Shown here: piece by piece, positions 6,526-7,304 of the stretch | How positions within the stretch are numbered: the stretch's first letter is position 1 | Layout: each line of letters starts with the position of its first letter | Notes under the pieces: generated by a model | Told to the model about the DNA's origin: nothing | Database searches by the model: none | What the model saw: only the letters and a program-made list of their open reading frames with translations | Assembly: GCA_015661795.1 (NCBI GenBank) | Contig: DQVJ01000230.1 | Location: forward strand, 1-7,304 | Reading direction: 5' to 3' | Length of the DNA stretch: 7,304 bases | DNA from: Sulfurovum sp. | GTDB taxonomy: Bacteria; Campylobacterota; Campylobacteria; Campylobacterales; Sulfurovaceae | Translations under genes and position numbers: made by a program

Positions 6526-6672
6526 CTATAGCGATCTAATTTCAATGTTTAAACGATCCTCAATCCATAAAACGAAAACCTTTACTTGGTTTTTTATGTA
6601 ATATATAACTCTATGCATCATTAATGGAGCCTCTATAGGTCTTTTTTTTGTTTCGTTTGCTTTATATTTCAT
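6526..6672 (-). CDS. 48-residue leader ORF of the sulfate-assimilation operon
   Basis: An open frame of 48 codons runs from ATG 6672 to TAG 6526 as the first frame after the operon promoter. The site GGAGAG (6678-6683) stands 5 bases before the ATG, and the DUF2061 ribosome binding site follows the stop. The product begins with a basic, Lys-rich stretch (MKYKANETKKRPIEAP) and continues with a mixed amphipathic, partly hydrophobic part (HRVIYYIKNQVKVFVLWIEDRLNIEI, 20-45). It has no Cys and no clear membrane helix or signal peptide. I recognise no family. It is not rich in Cys or Met, so a classical cysteine attenuator peptide is unlikely. A run of eight A residues in codons 8-11 could allow slippage. 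Ribosome-binding signals and spacing argue for translation; conservation is unknown. It could be a small partner of the DUF2061 protein or only a translated leader. Confidence 0.55.
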   Translation of the reverse strand: MKYKANETKKRPIEAPLMMHRVIYYIKNQVKVFVLWIEDRLNIEIRSL

Positions 6673-6723
6673 ACATACTCTCCATTTTTTATTTCAAAGT
6701 CACTAAATGCTTTGATTGGTGCA

Positions 6724-6752
6724 AGTATAGTCAAATAAAATATTAATGTCAA
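6724..6752 (-). promoter_or_regulatory. Sigma-70 promoter of the sulfate-assimilation operon
   Basis: On the minus strand a perfect TTGACA (6747-6752) is followed after exactly 17 bases by TATACT (6724-6729), five of six matches to TATAAT. Transcription would start near 6717, giving a leader of about 45 bases before ATG 6672. Such a complete -35 is uncommon in epsilonproteobacterial promoters and implies high basal strength that needs a repressor. A second, weaker -10 (TATAAT at 6776-6781) lies upstream without a good -35. Confidence 0.75.
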
Positions 6753-6770
6753 GTAAATCTATAGACTTAC
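6753..6770 (-). promoter_or_regulatory. 18-bp palindromic operator candidate abutting the -35 box
   Basis: The minus strand reads GTAAGTCTATAGATTTAC. The two 9-base halves are inverted copies with one mismatch, around a perfect TCTATAGA core. It ends at the base directly before TTGACA, where a bound dimer would help or hinder RNA polymerase. A 10-base direct repeat, TTTACTTGAC (6748-6757) and TTTATTTGAC (6730-6739), 9 of 10 alike and 18 bases apart, overlaps the same area and the -35. A sulfur- or cysteine-responsive regulator, for example of the Rrf2 (CymR/IscR-like) or LysR type, is a reasonable guess. The regulator is not in the window. Confidence 0.5.
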
Positions 6771-6890
6771 CTATTATTATATTTAAAAAAGGATAATTTA
6801 GTAAAATTGAAGTATCCATAGTGATATTTTCCTTGTATTTTGGGAGCATGCGTAAGTACTCTAGTAATGTATAGTATTAGCAAATGTAGA

Positions 6891-6924
6891 AAGAAGTCTA
6901 GAAAGTTTCACTCTTCTAGTTCTT
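6891..6924. repeat. Stem-loop with 11 paired bases
   Basis: AAGAA (6891-6895) pairs with TTCTT (6920-6924), and CTAGAA (6898-6903) pairs with TTCTAG (6914-6919), with a 2-base bulge (GT) on the left arm and a 10-base loop. On the plus strand it is followed by an AT-rich but not T-only stretch, so it is a poor intrinsic terminator. Confidence 0.5.
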
Positions 6925-6942
6925 AGATTTATTTGGAATTTT

Positions 6943-6991
6943 GGTATAGAACGAAGGAGCGTACATACAGTACGTGACAGAATAATATACC
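6943..6991. repeat. Two-tier stem-loop with symmetric internal loop
   Basis: GGTATA (6943-6948) pairs with TATACC (6986-6991). Further in, CGTAC (6960-6964) pairs with GTACG (6970-6974) around a 5-base loop, with a possible extra G-T pair. Between the two stems lie 10 unpaired purine-rich bases on each side. The regular build suggests a selected structure such as an RNA internal loop or a paired protein site. Confidence 0.5.
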
Positions 6992-7007
6992 TAATTTAAG
7001 ATGAATA

Positions 7008-7033
7008 TAGCATCAAATCATGCGGAAATGCTA
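7008..7033. repeat. 6-bp inverted repeat
   Basis: TAGCAT (7008-7013) and ATGCTA (7028-7033) are exact inverted copies with 14 bases between. A shorter competing pairing, GCAT with ATGC at about 7010-7023, is also possible. It is weak alone and is listed as part of the structured series. Confidence 0.35.
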
Positions 7034-7082
7034 ACTCTTTTATGTTTTGTAGCTATGATTAATTGTGTAAGTAAAAGAGAAG

Positions 7083-7115
7083 AAGTGTACGGATAGTATA
7101 TCCCCCCTTACACTT
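7083..7115 (-). terminator. Nested stem-loop, possible terminator of the right-edge gene
   Basis: AAGTGTA (7083-7089) pairs with TACACTT (7109-7115). Inside it GGATA (7091-7095) pairs with TATCC (7099-7103) around a 3-base loop. Read on the minus strand, the stem is followed by a pyrimidine-rich CTTCTCTTTT, so it could end the transcript of the gene that stops at 7194. GTGTAAG (7065-7071) can compete for the same right arm through CTTACAC (7107-7113). Confidence 0.45.
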
Positions 7116-7170
7116 TGGTAAAGAGGGTATCGGCATATAGATGACCAAAGGCAATGAAGCAAATTGGTCA
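7113..7170. repeat. Overlapping, mutually exclusive inverted repeats
   Basis: CTTTGGT (7113-7119) pairs with ACCAAAG (7144-7150). TGACCAA (7142-7148) pairs with TTGGTCA (7164-7170). Both are perfect 7-bp stems and they share the middle arm, so only one can form at a time. The left arm also overlaps the nested stem-loop at 7083-7115. This switch-like geometry is the pattern seen in attenuators, but no gene follows on the plus strand within the window. Confidence 0.5.
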
Positions 7171-7193
7171 AATATATAGTGAACTAAGGTGAT

Positions 7194-7304
7194 TTAGTGG
7201 CAGCCACAGCCTGTGCCGCAGCTTTCACCCTCTGCTGCTTTAGCAGGTGCTTTTGTTTCTGGGACTTCTTTTGCAGGAGTTGCTGCTGCTCCACCTGTAC
7301 TACA
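7194..7304 (-). CDS. 3' end of a gene with a Cys/His-rich, probably metal-binding C-terminus (partial)
   Basis: The frame is open from the window edge to TAA 7194-7196 and shows the last 36 residues only. It begins CSTGG and runs through a low-complexity Ala/Pro/Lys/Glu linker (about 20 residues) to the tail ESCGTGCGCH. The tail holds three Cys and a terminal His, with Cys spaced C-x3-C-x1-C, a pattern that suits binding of a metal such as nickel, zinc, copper or iron. A further Cys opens the visible part. Similar flexible linkers with Cys/His ends occur in metallochaperones and SlyD-like isomerases, but the linker alone gives no family and I do not name one. The frame is closed by a stop and reads as real protein rather than chance, with GC-richer codons than the flanking intergenic DNA. 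It is transcribed toward the operon in the same direction. Confidence 0.7.
   Translation of the reverse strand, partial: CSTGGAAATPAKEVPETKAPAKAAEGESCGTGCGCH

Larger units (their letters stand above)
6771..7193. other. Long intergenic region rich in inverted repeats
   Basis: This stretch of about 420 bases has no convincing gene. The longest frames are a minus-strand 48 codons (6849-6703) that runs through the promoter without a good ribosome binding site, and a plus-strand 31 codons (7001-7096). It contains at least five stem-loops between 6891 and 7170, listed separately. Bases up to about 6840 are very AT-rich and may be upstream promoter DNA. The remainder is more mixed and structured. 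No tRNA, tmRNA, RNase P or SRP RNA signature was seen. A small RNA, a decayed insertion element or stacked terminators could all explain it. Confidence 0.5.

Noticed and set aside
6703..6849. 48-codon minus-strand frame (MLPKYKENIT...) upstream of the operon
   Set aside because: It has no good ribosome binding site, runs straight through the strong operon promoter and palindrome, and is a low-complexity Ile/Leu/Asn product typical of AT-rich spacer.
7001..7096. 31-codon plus-strand frame (MNIASNHAEMLTLL...)
   Set aside because: There is no clear ribosome binding site, it overlaps several stem-loops, and the product is too short to match anything. It might be a remnant of a lost gene, but this cannot be shown.
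6891..7170. CRISPR array or tRNA in the right intergenic region
   Set aside because: The repeats are different inverted pairs, not evenly spaced direct repeats, and there is no cloverleaf, T-loop motif or CCA end.

Overview
The window is AT-rich and tightly packed. It is dominated by one minus-strand operon for assimilatory sulfate reduction. The protein style (AT-rich codons, Lys/Ile/Glu-rich proteins, a Fd-type sulfite reductase, an APS-type CysH) suggests a sulfur-metabolising Campylobacterota (epsilonproteobacterium) of the Sulfurovum/Sulfurimonas kind. That assignment is inference from style and gene content; there is no rRNA in the window to confirm it.

Left flank (1-812): about 110 bases with no supportable gene are followed by a small acidic protein gene on the minus strand (115-372). 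A plus-strand DUF3144 gene (447-758) diverges from it, and the two share a 74-base promoter region with a clear extended -10 box for the minus gene. The DUF3144 gene converges on the end of the operon. A 9-bp perfect stem-loop sits over the last codons of the operon's final gene.

Operon (6672 down to 813, all minus strand): a previously uncalled 48-residue ORF, a DUF2061 membrane protein, cysH (APS reductase), cysD and cysN (ATP sulfurylase), a siroheme/[4Fe-4S] sulfite/nitrite reductase, and cobA/SUMT (uroporphyrinogen-III C-methyltransferase). Spacings between genes run from a 4-base ATGA overlap to 16 bases, and every gene has a visible ribosome binding site, so one transcript is likely. 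The logic is complete from sulfate to sulfide: CysDN makes APS, CysH reduces APS to sulfite without a CysC kinase step, the reductase makes sulfide, and CobA starts its siroheme cofactor. The sulfate importer, the siroheme-completing enzyme, the electron donor and cysteine synthase are not in the window. Upstream of the 48-residue ORF lies a near-consensus sigma-70 promoter (TTGACA, 17 bases, TATACT), with an 18-bp near-perfect palindrome abutting its -35 box, a good operator candidate.

Right flank (6771-7304): about 420 bases without a convincing gene hold a run of inverted repeats, some of which compete with each other. This could be a non-coding RNA, a decayed mobile element, or terminators. 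The window ends inside the 3' end of a minus-strand gene whose product finishes in a Cys/His-rich, probably metal-binding tail.

The core pathway is ordinary. The least explained parts are the 48-residue leader ORF, the DUF2061 partner, the palindrome at the promoter and the structured right-hand intergenic region.
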